From the NCBI GenBank assembly GCA_963205115.1, contig CAUJHV010000078.1, positions 49,453 to 113,452 of the forward strand: 64,000 nt of DNA. The letters run 5' to 3'. The stretch comes from Pseudomonadota bacterium (GTDB lineage: Bacteria > Pseudomonadota > Gammaproteobacteria > Burkholderiales > Burkholderiaceae_C). Position 1 is the stretch's first letter. The number at the start of each line of letters is the position of its first letter. The notes beneath the pieces are model-generated. The model did no database searches, was not told the origin of the DNA, and saw nothing but the letters and a program-made list of their open reading frames with translations. Made by a program: the position numbers and the translations under genes. This document shows positions 8,477-16,981 of this stretch, piece after piece.

Positions 8477-8907
8477 GGGTCCAGCGATGCGAAGGACGAG
8501 CGCGACATGCGCCCGGTGAAGTGATGGTTCAGGCCTTGCAGCCGCGACTCGGCCTCGCTCTGCGAGCGGTGGCGGGCGAGGTAGCTGTACAGCGTGGCCC
8601 GGATGTGCCACAGCTCACGCAGCGTGCGGGCCAGCGCGATGCGCCGGGCCAGCTCGCGCGCCTCGTTGTCGTTCGCGCCTTCCAGGCAGGCCAGGAAATC
8701 GGTGCGCACGGCGGGCAGTTCGGTGGTGGGCGGCGCCGCATCCATCGGCGAGGGTGCGGTCATCCAGAACCAGAAGCGCTGCCATCCGGATGCCGGTGCG
8801 CATCGAAGCGACGGCGGCTTGACCTCGCCACGCAGCCGGCTGCTGGACGCAAAACCGGTGCGGGTGACGCGGGAAGAGCCGTCGTCGTGACGGGACGGAT
8901 GAGCCAT
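8473..8907 (-). CDS. Uncharacterised helical protein, first of a related pair
   Basis: 144 aa if it starts at ATG 8907 (MAHPSRHDDGSS); a later ATG giving MTAPSPMDAAPP is possible. After a basic, serine-rich N-terminus with WQRFWFW, the core VRTDFLACLEGANDNEARELA...LWHIRATLYSYLARH has the same D-F-x3-L and L-W-x2-R-x2-L spacing as the downstream protein, suggesting an ancient duplication. There are no membrane segments or catalytic motifs. Function unknown. Confidence 0.6.
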   Translation of the reverse strand: MAHPSRHDDGSSRVTRTGFASSSRLRGEVKPPSLRCAPASGWQRFWFWMTAPSPMDAAPPTTELPAVRTDFLACLEGANDNEARELARRIALARTLRELWHIRATLYSYLARHRSQSEAESRLQGLNHHFTGRMSRSSFASLDP

Positions 8908-9218
8908 GGACGTGATATCGGGCACGCAATCTGCAACTTGAGATGCAGTGTCCCGGGCCTTCTTGTCAGGCGATCCAGCAAGAAGATCGACCGCGGGAAG
9001 GCACTTCGACAAGCTGGGGGGATAGCGCGCCAATTGAGCGCCAAAGGCCCGCCAGTTCGGCCACTGGGCGGGCTTGGGCAGCGCGTCGCGTCGCGCGTCA
9101 GCCGCTGCTGCAGGCTGCGTCGCGTACCTGGGTTGGGGCTCGGGCGATCAGGCGCCTAACGCCGACATCGCACGGCGCCGCAGCCCGGATGCTGAGACCC
9201 AAGCTTCAGACCGAAGCT
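8908..9218. other. Intergenic region, 311 bases
   Basis: No convincing gene on either strand. It holds a 7-bp inverted repeat (CTTCTTG 8959-8965, CAAGAAG 8979-8985) that may belong to the promoter region of the small-protein pair, and at the right edge AAGCTTC (9201-9207) pairing with GAAGCTT (9213-9219), a short hairpin overlapping the stop codon of the next minus-strand gene that could help end its transcript, although no T-run follows. Confidence 0.4.
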
Positions 9219-9527
9219 TCACACTGTGCCGTACACGCGCTTGCGCTCCGGCGTGTAGTGCCACCAGGGCGTTGGTGCGGCGCCGCGCATGAAATCGGTG
9301 ACGGCCATGAAGGTGTCGAGCACGCAGGGGTCGTGGCGTTGGCCGGTGACGGCGCACAGCCGCTGGTACAGCGCGAAGGGGTCGCGCGCGGCCAGTTGCG
9401 CCGGATGGCGGATGCCGATGAGGCGCAGATCAGCCGCGAGTGCCGGGCCCACGTTGGGCAGTTGCTCCAGCCGCAGGCAATCTGCAGCCTGCGTGGCCTT
9501 TGGATGCTTGACGGCAGCAGCGCCCAT
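9219..9527 (-). CDS. Cdd1/PcdR1-type helix-hairpin-helix protein
   Basis: 102 aa. LEQLPNVGPALAADLRLIGI (helix-hairpin-helix) followed by DPFALYQRLCAVTGQRHDPCVLDTF and the end segment TPWWHYTPERK match the small 'pathogenicity locus' Cdd1 family, sometimes annotated as a mitomycin-resistance protein. The HhH motif suggests DNA binding. It lies 12 bases downstream of lexA on the same strand, so it is probably cotranscribed with lexA and SOS-inducible. Confidence 0.75.
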   Translation of the reverse strand: MGAAAVKHPKATQAADCLRLEQLPNVGPALAADLRLIGIRHPAQLAARDPFALYQRLCAVTGQRHDPCVLDTFMAVTDFMRGAAPTPWWHYTPERKRVYGTV

Positions 9528-9539
9528 GATGTGCCCCCG

Positions 9540-10229
9540 CTACATCAGCATGGTGTTGCGGATGAGGCCTACGGCCAGGCCTTCGAGCTCGAAGCTCTGG
9601 TCGTGCGGGCCCACGACGATGGTCGAGAAGTCGGGGTTCTCGGGGATCAGCTCGATATGGTCGCGTGTGCGGCGGAAGCGCTTGACGGTGACGTCGTCGC
9701 CCAGGCGCGCAACAACGATCTGGCCGTTCTTGGCTTCCTTGCTCTTCTGCACGGCGATCAGGTCGCCGTCCAGGATGCCGGCGTCGCGCATGCTCATGCC
9801 GCGTACCTTGAGCAGGTAATCGGGCTTGCGGGCGAACAGCGTGGATTCGACGACGTAGTTCTGGTCGATGTGTTCCTGCGCCAGGATGGGCGAGCCGGCA
9901 GCGACACGGCCCACCAGCGGCAGCGTCAGCTGGGACAGGCTGGGCAACGGCAGGCTGAACTGCTTGCCGATCTGCGAGAGCCGCGCGGCGTTGAGCAGAC
10001 GCAATGTGTCAGACTTCAAGCGGATGCCGCGCGAGGTGCCGCCGACCAGTTCAATCACACCCTTGCGGGCCAGGGCCTGCAGGTGCTCTTCGGCGGCGTT
10101 GGCCGAGCGGAAGCCCAGTTCGGCCGCGATCTCGGCACGCGTGGGGGGCGCACCGGTCCGCTCGATGGCGCTTTGCACGAGATCGAGGATCTGCTGCTGG
10201 CGTTCGGTGAGCTTGGGGCTTTCGATCAT
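9540..10229 (-). CDS. lexA: LexA SOS repressor
   Basis: 229 aa. The N-terminal winged helix (LTERQQQILDLVQSAIERTG...TRAEIAAELGF, residues 8-40) binds SOS boxes. The self-cleavage site is Ala111-Gly112 (RVAAGSPI), and the catalytic pair is Ser146 (GMSMRDAGILDGD) and Lys183 (VTVKRF). RecA-stimulated autoproteolysis releases SOS genes. About 30 residues longer than E. coli LexA because of the linker, as in other beta-proteobacteria. Two LexA boxes lie directly upstream. Confidence 0.95.
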   Translation of the reverse strand: MIESPKLTERQQQILDLVQSAIERTGAPPTRAEIAAELGFRSANAAEEHLQALARKGVIELVGGTSRGIRLKSDTLRLLNAARLSQIGKQFSLPLPSLSQLTLPLVGRVAAGSPILAQEHIDQNYVVESTLFARKPDYLLKVRGMSMRDAGILDGDLIAVQKSKEAKNGQIVVARLGDDVTVKRFRRTRDHIELIPENPDFSTIVVGPHDQSFELEGLAVGLIRNTMLM

Positions 10230-10235
10230 GATGGG

Positions 10236-10251
10236 CTGTCGATTTGTCCAG
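10236..10251. promoter_or_regulatory. LexA box 1
   Basis: CTGT (10236-10239), 8 bases, CCAG (10248-10251): one mismatch to the CTGT-N8-ACAG operator. It starts 7 bases upstream of the lexA start codon and indicates autoregulation. Confidence 0.7.
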
Positions 10252-10254
10252 TGA

Positions 10255-10270
10255 CTGTATTTTTATCCAG
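10255..10270. promoter_or_regulatory. LexA box 2
   Basis: CTGT (10255-10258), an AT-rich 8-base centre, CCAG (10267-10270): the better match of the pair. It starts 19 bases from box 1, so two dimers could bind on nearly the same DNA face. It lies 12 bases before the divergent asparaginase ATG and may also repress that gene. Confidence 0.75.
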
Positions 10271-10281
10271 ACGACACACAT

Positions 10282-11232
10282 ATGGCAAGCAGCATCGGCA
10301 AGGTGGTGATCCTGGGCACCGGCGGCACCATCGCCGGCACGGCGGCCAGCGCGCAGGACAACGTGGGCTACAGCGCTGCGCAGCTGGGCGTGGCGCAGCT
10401 GGTGGCGGCTGTCCCGGCGCTGGCGGAAGGGTCGATCGAAGCCGAGCAGGTTGCGCAGATCGACAGCAAGGACATGACGCTGGCGGTGCTGCACCGGCTG
10501 GCGCAGCGCGTGCAGGCGCATCTGGACCGGCCCGAGGTCGCCGGGGTGGTCGTCACGCACGGCACCGATACGCTGGAAGAAACCGCGTTTGTGTTGCACC
10601 GCGTGTTGCACGCGCACAAGCCGGTGGTGCTGACGGCGGCGATGCGCCCGGCCACCTCCTTGCAGGCCGATGGCCCGCAGAACCTGCTGGACGCCGTGAG
10701 CGTGGCACGCGCGGCCGGGCAGGGCGGCGTGGTCGCCGTGATCGGCGCGCGCGTGTGGGCCGGCGCGGAGTTGCGCAAGGTGCACAGCTACCGGCTGGAT
10801 GCCTTCTCGGCCGGCGATGCCGGCCCGCTGGGCTGGATCGAAGAAGGCGTGCTGCGTGCCGTGCGCATGTGGCCCGCGGCGCAGGGTCTGGGTGTCGATG
10901 CGCTGCCGGCCACGGACGAAGCCGCGCCCTGGGTGGCGGTCGTCACCTCGCATGCCGGCGCGCGTGGCCGCGAGGTGGATGCGCTGGTGGCTGCCGGCGT
11001 GCGCGGCCTGGTCGTCGCGGCCACGGGCAACGGCACGCTGCATATGCAGCTGGAGTCTGCGCTGCGGCGCGCGCAGGATGCGGGTGTGCAGGTGCTGCGG
11101 GCCTCACGCTGCGCCTTCGGCGGCATCGTGGGTGACAGCACCTCCGGCTGGCCATCGGCCGGCGCGCTGACGCCGGCACAAGCCCGTATCGAACTCGTGC
11201 TGCGCCTGCATGGGCATACTGCGGCACCCTGA
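10282..11232 (+). CDS. L-asparaginase
   Basis: 316 aa. Both nucleophilic threonine motifs are present: GTGGTIAG (Thr13-Thr16 region) and THGTDTLEETAF (Thr92, Thr95, Asp96), plus the tetramer-site segment NGTLHMQLE. It hydrolyses asparagine to aspartate and ammonia. No signal peptide precedes the first motif, so it is predicted cytoplasmic although the sequence resembles type II enzymes. It is divergent from lexA and shares the intergenic LexA boxes. Confidence 0.9.
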   Translation: MASSIGKVVILGTGGTIAGTAASAQDNVGYSAAQLGVAQLVAAVPALAEGSIEAEQVAQIDSKDMTLAVLHRLAQRVQAHLDRPEVAGVVVTHGTDTLEETAFVLHRVLHAHKPVVLTAAMRPATSLQADGPQNLLDAVSVARAAGQGGVVAVIGARVWAGAELRKVHSYRLDAFSAGDAGPLGWIEEGVLRAVRMWPAAQGLGVDALPATDEAAPWVAVVTSHAGARGREVDALVAAGVRGLVVAATGNGTLHMQLESALRRAQDAGVQVLRASRCAFGGIVGDSTSGWPSAGALTPAQARIELVLRLHGHTAAP

Positions 11233-11256
11233 TCCTGCCCGCCCCAACGCCCGCGA

Positions 11257-11889
11257 ATGAGCGCAGCGCCCGACACCTGGTCCGACCGCAGCACGGCGCT
11301 CGCCGAGGCGCTGTCGCGCGTGTCGCTGGGCGACCGTGCGGCTTTTCGCACGCTGTACCAGGCGACCAGCGCGCATCTCTTTGGCGTCATCCTGCGTATC
11401 AACCCGGATCGCCCACAGGCCGAGGACATCTTGCAGGAGATCTACGTCAGCATCTGGCACGCCGCGAAGGCCTTCGATCCGCTGCGCAGCCAGCCCATGA
11501 CCTGGCTGACCAGCATCGCGCGCAACCGCGCGATCGACAGCCTGCGCCGGCGCAAGGCCGAAGTCGCCACGGTCAGCAGCAACGTCGTGCGCGACGACGG
11601 CGAGGAGGTCGACCGCCTGGCCGAGCTGCCCAGCGACGCTGCCGGTCCGCTGGAGCTGCTGCAGCGCGCCGCCGAGGCCCGCGCGGTGACGCACTGCATG
11701 CAACAGCTGTCCGCCGAACAGCAGCAGTGCATGGCGCTGACCTACTACCAGGGCCTGTCGCATGCCGAGGTGGCCGAGCATCTGGCGCAGCCGCTGGGCA
11801 CGGTGAAGAGCTGGGTGCGGCGTGCGCTGCTGGCCTTGAAGGATTGCCTCGGCCGCCCGGCCGACGCCCGACTGGCGGGTAAAGCCTGA
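11257..11889 (+). CDS. ECF RNA polymerase sigma factor (SigK-like)
   Basis: 210 aa. The sigma-70 region 2 (about residues 30-100) includes AEDILQEIYVSIWHAAKAFDP and WLTSIARNRAIDSLRR; region 4 (about 145-195) has YYQGLSHAEVAEHLAQ and LGTVKSWVRRALLALK, the -35-binding helix-turn-helix. The anti-sigma gene follows after 80 bases. The 34-base motif found upstream of the DUF4331 and DUF3455 genes is the likely target promoter. Confidence 0.9.
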   Translation: MSAAPDTWSDRSTALAEALSRVSLGDRAAFRTLYQATSAHLFGVILRINPDRPQAEDILQEIYVSIWHAAKAFDPLRSQPMTWLTSIARNRAIDSLRRRKAEVATVSSNVVRDDGEEVDRLAELPSDAAGPLELLQRAAEARAVTHCMQQLSAEQQQCMALTYYQGLSHAEVAEHLAQPLGTVKSWVRRALLALKDCLGRPADARLAGKA

Positions 11890-11890
11890 C

Positions 11891-11967
11891 ATGAAACCCC
11901 CACGCTCACTTCGTTCGCTGCCCCCCGGGGGGGCTCCCAGTACCTTCGGAACGGCCGGGCGGTACTG
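11891..11967. repeat. GC-rich palindromic interspersed repeat (copy 1)
   Basis: Starting just after the sigma-factor stop: ACCCCC, then CGCTCACTTCGTTCGCTG, then CCCCCC-GGGGGGG (11891-11937), followed by an inverted repeat CAGTACC (11938-11944) and GGTACTG (11961-11967). The same build (ACCCCC, a CGC-TTCG-GC core, CCCCCCG-GGGGGC) recurs at 36431. It resembles REP-like elements common in Comamonadaceae and separates the sigma and anti-sigma genes. Confidence 0.55.
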
Positions 11968-11969
11968 AG

Positions 11970-12674
11970 ATGGACTACAGCCGCCGCGACCTCGCCGACC
12001 GTCTCGCTGCCGAGTACGTGCTGGGCACCTTGCGGGGTGGCGCGCGTCGGCGCTTCGAGGCGCTGTTGCCCGCTCACCCGTCCTTGCGCGCCGCGGTGGC
12101 GCAATGGCAGGAACGCCTGGTGCCGCTGGCCACCAGCGTGCCTGAAGTGGCGCCGCCGGCAGCGGTGTGGCAACGCATCGAAAGCCGTCTGTTCGATGGC
12201 GCGACGGCACCGTCGATCACCGCGCCGCCGCTGCCCTGGTGGCAGCGCCTGGCGCCCTGGCGCGCCTTGAGCGGCCTGACCACGGCGGCGGCGCTGGCGC
12301 TGTTCGTGGTCGCGAGCCAGACCCCTGCGCCGCAGGCGCCGATCGTCGTGGTGCTGGGCGCGAACCCGCAGGCTGCGCAGGCGCTGCAGGCCAGCTTCGT
12401 TGCCAGCGTCACGGCCGATGGGCGCGCGTTGGTGCTCAAGCCCTTGAGCGACCTGAGCCTCACGCCCGGCCGCGCGCTGGAGCTGTGGGCCGTGCCCGCG
12501 CAGGGCGCGCCGCGCTCGCTGGGCCTGGTGCAGGCCAGCGGTGCGACCACGCTGCTGCAGGCGCAGCTGCTGCGCGACACCGCGGCCTTTGCGGTCAGCC
12601 TGGAGCCCGCGGGCGGCTCGCCCACCGGCGCGCCCACGGGGCCCATCGTCTCGCTGGGCAAGCTGCGCAGTTGA
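11970..12674 (+). CDS. RskA-type anti-sigma factor
   Basis: 234 aa. The cytoplasmic N-terminal part (about 1-85: YSRRDLADRLAAEYVLGTL, the sigma-binding helices) is followed by one transmembrane helix (about 108-126, LTTAAALALFVVASQT) and an extracytoplasmic RskA C-terminal domain with the family pattern of L-W-A-V-P-x-G-x-P-x-S-L-G. No zinc-binding HxxxCxxC motif is present. It should hold the upstream ECF factor inactive at the membrane until an envelope signal is received. Confidence 0.88.
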   Translation: MDYSRRDLADRLAAEYVLGTLRGGARRRFEALLPAHPSLRAAVAQWQERLVPLATSVPEVAPPAAVWQRIESRLFDGATAPSITAPPLPWWQRLAPWRALSGLTTAAALALFVVASQTPAPQAPIVVVLGANPQAAQALQASFVASVTADGRALVLKPLSDLSLTPGRALELWAVPAQGAPRSLGLVQASGATTLLQAQLLRDTAAFAVSLEPAGGSPTGAPTGPIVSLGKLRS

Positions 12675-12709
12675 AGACCTGAAGGCTCGTCAGGTCTCGA
12701 TCGCCACGC

Positions 12710-13708
12710 ATGCCGCGTCGCATCCTGCTCACCTTTCTCGCGGGCTTCGCCCTGTGCGCGCATGCGCAGGAGCCAGCGACGGCAGATTCAGTTCCTCCCA
12801 AACGGTTCACGCCGCGGGTCGTGCCGAAGACGGGACCGCCGGCCCAGATTTCCGCAGAGGTCGACGGCTCGACCTATGCGCTGATCAATGGCGTCACGTC
12901 CACCAAGGAGCAGTGCGACTCACTTGCCAACGCCGTTTGGGCAGTTGCCGGCGATGGCAGCGCCTGCATCCGGTACTTTGCCGCAGGCTTCCCGGCAGCC
13001 GGGCTGAGCGACAAGGCCCTGGTCTACTTCACCGGCGATGTCTGGGATGGCCGGCCTGCCCCTGGCTACGCGGGGGCCACCGTGAACCGCTTGCAAGCGT
13101 CAGCCGAAGCGCGCGCATCCCAGCTCGGCCTGCCTTTTGTGCTCGTGGCACGCCCGGGAACCTACGGCTCGTCAGGCGACCACATGCAGCGTCGCCGCAG
13201 GGGCGAGTCCGTGCTGCTCTCCGCGGCATTGGACGACATCAAGACCCGGCTGCGCGTCAATGAACTGGTGGCCGTTGGCTACAGTGGTGGCGGTCACGTG
13301 GTTTCATCATTGATCAGCATGCGCTCGGACCTGATCTGTGCCGTGCCGATCGCGGCGCCCGCTTCGCCCAAGCTGCGAGCGACACTGCTGAACTGGACAA
13401 CCGACTCGACGGGCTACGACGACTCTTATGAGCCCACTGAACATCTCAACAAGCGTCGGATGCATCCGGCGCTGAGAGTTCTTGTGGTCGGCGATCCACG
13501 GGACGGCAATGCCGTGTGGCCCGCGCAGGTGATCTTGGCCGAGAAGCTCTCATCCATCGAGGTGCAGAACACCGTCGTCCCGGTCAAGGGCAGCGGGCCG
13601 CGGCTGCATTTCGGCCAAGGCGACATCGGTCTGATGATCGCGGCATGGTGTGCGCAGGGCCTGTCCTTTTCGGAGATCTTGTCGCGTGTCAGTGCCGCAC
13701 AAAATTAG
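12710..13708 (+). CDS. Exported alpha/beta hydrolase
   Basis: 332 aa with a signal peptide (residues 1-19, ALCAHA-QE). The nucleophile elbow GYSGGGH (Ser about 191) and a late LHFGQGD supplying the catalytic His indicate a serine esterase/hydrolase of the alpha/beta fold. It lies between the anti-sigma gene and DUF4331. Its GC content and codon use look slightly less extreme than its neighbours'. Substrate unknown. Confidence 0.7.
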   Translation: MPRRILLTFLAGFALCAHAQEPATADSVPPKRFTPRVVPKTGPPAQISAEVDGSTYALINGVTSTKEQCDSLANAVWAVAGDGSACIRYFAAGFPAAGLSDKALVYFTGDVWDGRPAPGYAGATVNRLQASAEARASQLGLPFVLVARPGTYGSSGDHMQRRRRGESVLLSAALDDIKTRLRVNELVAVGYSGGGHVVSSLISMRSDLICAVPIAAPASPKLRATLLNWTTDSTGYDDSYEPTEHLNKRRMHPALRVLVVGDPRDGNAVWPAQVILAEKLSSIEVQNTVVPVKGSGPRLHFGQGDIGLMIAAWCAQGLSFSEILSRVSAAQN

Positions 13709-13862
13709 CCTTCGCGGCGCTTGCCCCGCAGTCTGATTGACGCCAGCGTTGGCCACAAGACCCGCTGCGGTGCGGCTTCGGTCTGCGGTGCATGGACATC
13801 CTGCGCCGTGGCGGCGCGCCAGGCCGCATCCGCGCGCACCGGTCCGCCGTTTTTTTCGTCTC

Positions 13863-13896
13863 CTGCATCCGATCGGTCACGGCCTGCGTAAGTGGG
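13863..13896 (+). promoter_or_regulatory. Predicted ECF promoter A (DUF4331 operon)
   Basis: CTGCATCCGATCGG, 8 variable bases, TGCGTAAGTGGG. The identical motif with identical spacing lies at 18325. The -35-like GCATCC (13865-13870) and -10-like CGTAAG (13887-13892) are 16 bases apart, resembling promoters of SigK-type ECF factors. A hairpin GATGCC (13901-13906)/GGCATC (13915-13920) follows in the leader. The TTG start is about 76 bases beyond the -10. Confidence 0.7.
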
Positions 13897-13968
13897 CCTG
13901 GATGCCGGCTTTTTGGCATCGACACCCGGCGCCTGCTGGTGCCGGCCTCAGCCCGAAGGAGACCGATC

Positions 13969-15510
13969 TTGAAGACATCCCACCGACTGGGCGGCGTCAT
14001 GGCCGCCATCCCGCTCGCCATCGGCGTTCTGTGCGGCCCGGCCGCAGCGTCCAGCCACCGCGAGGCGCCGTTCATCACCACCGTGCCCAAGGTCGACGCG
14101 ACCGATTTCTACCTGTTCCGCAGCTACGAAACCGGCCGCAGCGACTACGTGACGCTGCTGGCCAACTACCAGCCGCTGCAGGACGCCTACGGCGGCCCGA
14201 ACTACTTCTCGATGGACCCGAACGCGCTGTACGAGATCCACATCGACAACAACGGCGACGCCAAGGAAGACCTCAGCTTCCAGTTCCGCTTCAAGAACAC
14301 GCTGGCCAATGGCGGCGCGGGCGTGAGCTTGAATATCGGCGGCAAATCGGTGGGCATTCCGCTGATCCAGGCCGGCGCGGTGGCCAACGTGAAGGACGGC
14401 AACCTGCAGCTGGCCGAGACCTTCACGCTGGACGTCGTGCGCGGCGACCGCCGCGGCGGCACGGTGCAGCCGGTGACGAATGCGGCCAACGGCAGTGCCA
14501 GCTTCGACAAGCCGGTCGACAACATCGGCAACAAGACCATCGCCGATTACGCCGGTTATGCGGCCAAGCACGTCTACGGCGTCAACATCCCGGGCTGCGC
14601 GATGCCCGGGCGTGTGTTCGTCGGCCAGCGGCAGGATCCGTTTGCGGTCAACCTCGGCACGATCTTCGATCTCGTCAACGCGCCGGTGGCGGTCATCACC
14701 GACTCCGCGCTGATCGGTGCGGCGCCCAACACCATCGGCGACAAGAACGTCACCACGCTGGCGCTGGAAGTGCACCGCAGCTGCCTGACCCGCGGCGACG
14801 ACGTGATCGGGGGCTGGACGACGGCCAGCCTTCGACAGGCGCGTGTGCTCGACGGCAAGCCGTCCAGCGGCCACCAGACCAGCGAGAAGGCGGGCGGCCC
14901 CTGGGTGCAGGTCTCGCGCCTGGGCATGCCGCTGGTCAACGAGGTGGTCATCGGCCTGAAGGACAAGGACAAGTTCAACGCGTCCAAGCCCGCGGGTGAC
15001 GCGCAGTTTGCCGACTACGTGACGCACCCGACGTTGCCCGCGCTGCTGGAGGTGGCGCTGGGCGCGCCGGGCATCGCACCGAAGAACTTCCCGCGCACCG
15101 ACCTGGTGACGACCTTCCTGACCGGCATCAAGGGCGTGAACCAGCCCACGTCGGTGACACCTTCGGAGATGCTGCGCCTGAATACCGCCATCCCGCCGGT
15201 GGCCTTCGCGCAGCAGAACCGCCTGGGCATCGTGGGCAACCTGCTGGCCGGCGGCAGCGACAACGCGGGCTTCCCCAACGGCCGCAGGCCCAAGGACGAC
15301 GTGGTCGACATCTCGCTGGTCGCGGTGATGGGCGGCTTGTGCATGGCCAACGGTGCAAACGACGCGCTCGGATTCGGTGCCGCCTGCAACCCGTCGGCGG
15401 TGCCGCTGGGCGCCACGTCCTTCAAGCTGCACGATGCCGTGGACCAGGCCGTGGTGCCGCTGCTCGCGGGCTTCCCGTACCTGAATACGCCGATTCCCGG
15501 CAGCCGCTGA
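13969..15510 (+). CDS. DUF4331 exported protein
   Basis: 513 aa from TTG 13969, chosen because AAGGAGA ends 6 bases before it and it restores a full signal peptide (KTSHRLGGVMAAIPLAIGV...AAA-SSHREAP). The mature start SSHREAPFIT, KVDATDFYLFRSY and the repeated N-G-D-A-K-E-D beta segments are characteristic of DUF4331. Probably periplasmic or outer-membrane associated; no catalytic residues can be named. It begins a four-gene run (small lipoprotein, TPR protein, HupE-like protein) behind ECF promoter A. Confidence 0.85.
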   Translation: MKTSHRLGGVMAAIPLAIGVLCGPAAASSHREAPFITTVPKVDATDFYLFRSYETGRSDYVTLLANYQPLQDAYGGPNYFSMDPNALYEIHIDNNGDAKEDLSFQFRFKNTLANGGAGVSLNIGGKSVGIPLIQAGAVANVKDGNLQLAETFTLDVVRGDRRGGTVQPVTNAANGSASFDKPVDNIGNKTIADYAGYAAKHVYGVNIPGCAMPGRVFVGQRQDPFAVNLGTIFDLVNAPVAVITDSALIGAAPNTIGDKNVTTLALEVHRSCLTRGDDVIGGWTTASLRQARVLDGKPSSGHQTSEKAGGPWVQVSRLGMPLVNEVVIGLKDKDKFNASKPAGDAQFADYVTHPTLPALLEVALGAPGIAPKNFPRTDLVTTFLTGIKGVNQPTSVTPSEMLRLNTAIPPVAFAQQNRLGIVGNLLAGGSDNAGFPNGRRPKDDVVDISLVAVMGGLCMANGANDALGFGAACNPSAVPLGATSFKLHDAVDQAVVPLLAGFPYLNTPIPGSR

Positions 15511-15521
15511 GGAGCACCGCC

Positions 15522-15767
15522 ATGATGTCGAAGAAGCTGCTTCTCGCACTGCCGTTGGCGGTGCTGCTGGGGGCTTGCGGTGGAGGCGGCGGAGACGCCG
15601 CCGAAGAGGCGGCCGCGCGCACGGTGCCGGCCTCCGCGATGGCCTCGCCCGAGGCCTTTGTGCGGTATGCCGCGTCGTTGGTCGCGGACGACAAGGCCGA
15701 GCCGCTGGAGCTCGCCCAGCTCCAGCCGCCGGTCTCGGAGACGGCCGAACCCGTCGATCTGCAGTGA
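15522..15767 (+). CDS. Small lipoprotein
   Basis: 81 aa, ribosome-binding site GAGGAG overlapping the DUF4331 stop. The signal peptide ends in the lipobox LLGAC (Cys about 19) followed by five glycines, so it should be lipidated and periplasmic. The mature part is short, acidic and alanine-rich. It sits between DUF4331 and the TPR gene and is probably an accessory of that envelope system. Confidence 0.75.
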   Translation: MMSKKLLLALPLAVLLGACGGGGGDAAEEAAARTVPASAMASPEAFVRYAASLVADDKAEPLELAQLQPPVSETAEPVDLQ

Positions 15768-15793
15768 TGCGCCCCGCCAGCAGGAGGTCGACC

Positions 15794-16981
15794 ATGTACA
15801 CGTTTGTCTCACATGGGCTGGCCGTGCTGCTGGCGGGCTTGGCGGCGTCGCTGCAGGCGGCGCCGTTCACGCCCGCCAGCGATGGCGAGGTCGTGCAGCG
15901 CCTGCCGGCGCGGGCCGATGCGGCCACGCGGCGCGAGCGCGCGGCGCTGGCGCGCGCGCCTGACCAATGGCGATTGGCGGTGAGCGTCGCGCGCGCCGCC
16001 ATCGAGCGCGCGCGGCGTGAGGGCGATCCGCGGGAGCTCGGCGCGGCCCAGGCGGCGCTGGCGCCCTGGTGGAACCAACGCGAGGCACCGGCGCCCGTGC
16101 GCCTGCTGCGCGCGACCATCCGCCAGAGCCAGCATGACTTCGAAGGCGCGCTGGCCGATCTGGACGAACTGGCGCTCGACACGCGCCAGCTGCCCGAGAT
16201 CCAGGCGCAGGCCGGGCTGATCCGCACCGCCGTGCTGCAGGTCACCGGGCGCTGGGCCGAGGCGCAGGCCGCCTGCCGTGCGCTGCAGGCGCCGCATCTG
16301 GCCGTGCTGGGCGCGGCACTGCGCGTGCCGGCGGCCGTCTGCGAGGCTGAACTGCACAGTTTGACAGGCCAGCCGCGTGACGCAGCGGTGCTGCTGGAAG
16401 CGCTGGCGCGATCGGCCGGCGGCGACCGCTGGCTGGCGCTCGTGCGCGCCGAACTGGCGCAGCGCCTGGGCGACCACCGCGCCGCGGGCGCGCTGTTCGC
16501 GGCGGCGACGGCGCAGGCCGACGACATCTATGCGCTGGCCGCGCATGCCGACTGGCTGCTGGACCGCGGCCAGCCGCGCGAGGCGCTGACACTGCTGGCC
16601 CGCGGCGCTGCCGATGCCGATGCGTTGCTGCTGCGCCGGGCGATCGCGCTGCGGCGTGTGGGCGATCCGCAGGCATCCGCTGCCGCATCCGAACTGCAGG
16701 CCCGCTTTGCCGCGGCGCGGCTGCGCGGCGAGAGCCTGCATGCCCGCGAGGAGGGTCGATGGGCTCTGGATGTGCAGGGCGACCCCGGCGCGGCGCTGGC
16801 GCTGGCGCGCGAGAACTGGCGCCGGCAGAAGGAGCCGGCCGACGCGGTGCTGCTGTGGCGCGCGGCGCACGCAGCGGGCCAAGCGGCCGTTGCGGCCGAG
16901 GCTTTGCGGCACTGGGCCGCCGATCCGGCGCGCATCGATGTGCGCCTGGCTGCGCCATCTGCAAAGCAGGTGTTGTCGTGA
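15794..16981 (+). CDS. Exported TPR-like repeat protein
   Basis: 395 aa, ribosome-binding site AGGAGG, signal peptide about 1-22 (GLAASLQAA). The rest is almost entirely alanine-rich helix pairs in about 34-residue units (for example FEGALADLDELALDTRQLPE, DHRAAGALFAAATAQADDIY, GQPREALTLLARGAADAD), a degenerate tetratricopeptide solenoid for protein contacts. Its stop overlaps the GTG start of the HupE-like gene, so the two are translationally coupled. Confidence 0.75.
   Translation: MYTFVSHGLAVLLAGLAASLQAAPFTPASDGEVVQRLPARADAATRRERAALARAPDQWRLAVSVARAAIERARREGDPRELGAAQAALAPWWNQREAPAPVRLLRATIRQSQHDFEGALADLDELALDTRQLPEIQAQAGLIRTAVLQVTGRWAEAQAACRALQAPHLAVLGAALRVPAAVCEAELHSLTGQPRDAAVLLEALARSAGGDRWLALVRAELAQRLGDHRAAGALFAAATAQADDIYALAAHADWLLDRGQPREALTLLARGAADADALLLRRAIALRRVGDPQASAAASELQARFAAARLRGESLHAREEGRWALDVQGDPGAALALARENWRRQKEPADAVLLWRAAHAAGQAAVAAEALRHWAADPARIDVRLAAPSAKQVLS

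Noticed and set aside
13948..16527. Long minus-strand open frame (859 codons) opposite DUF4331 and its neighbours
   Set aside because: It is antisense to recognisable families, rich in R, H and A as expected for a GC-bias shadow, and has no family motif.
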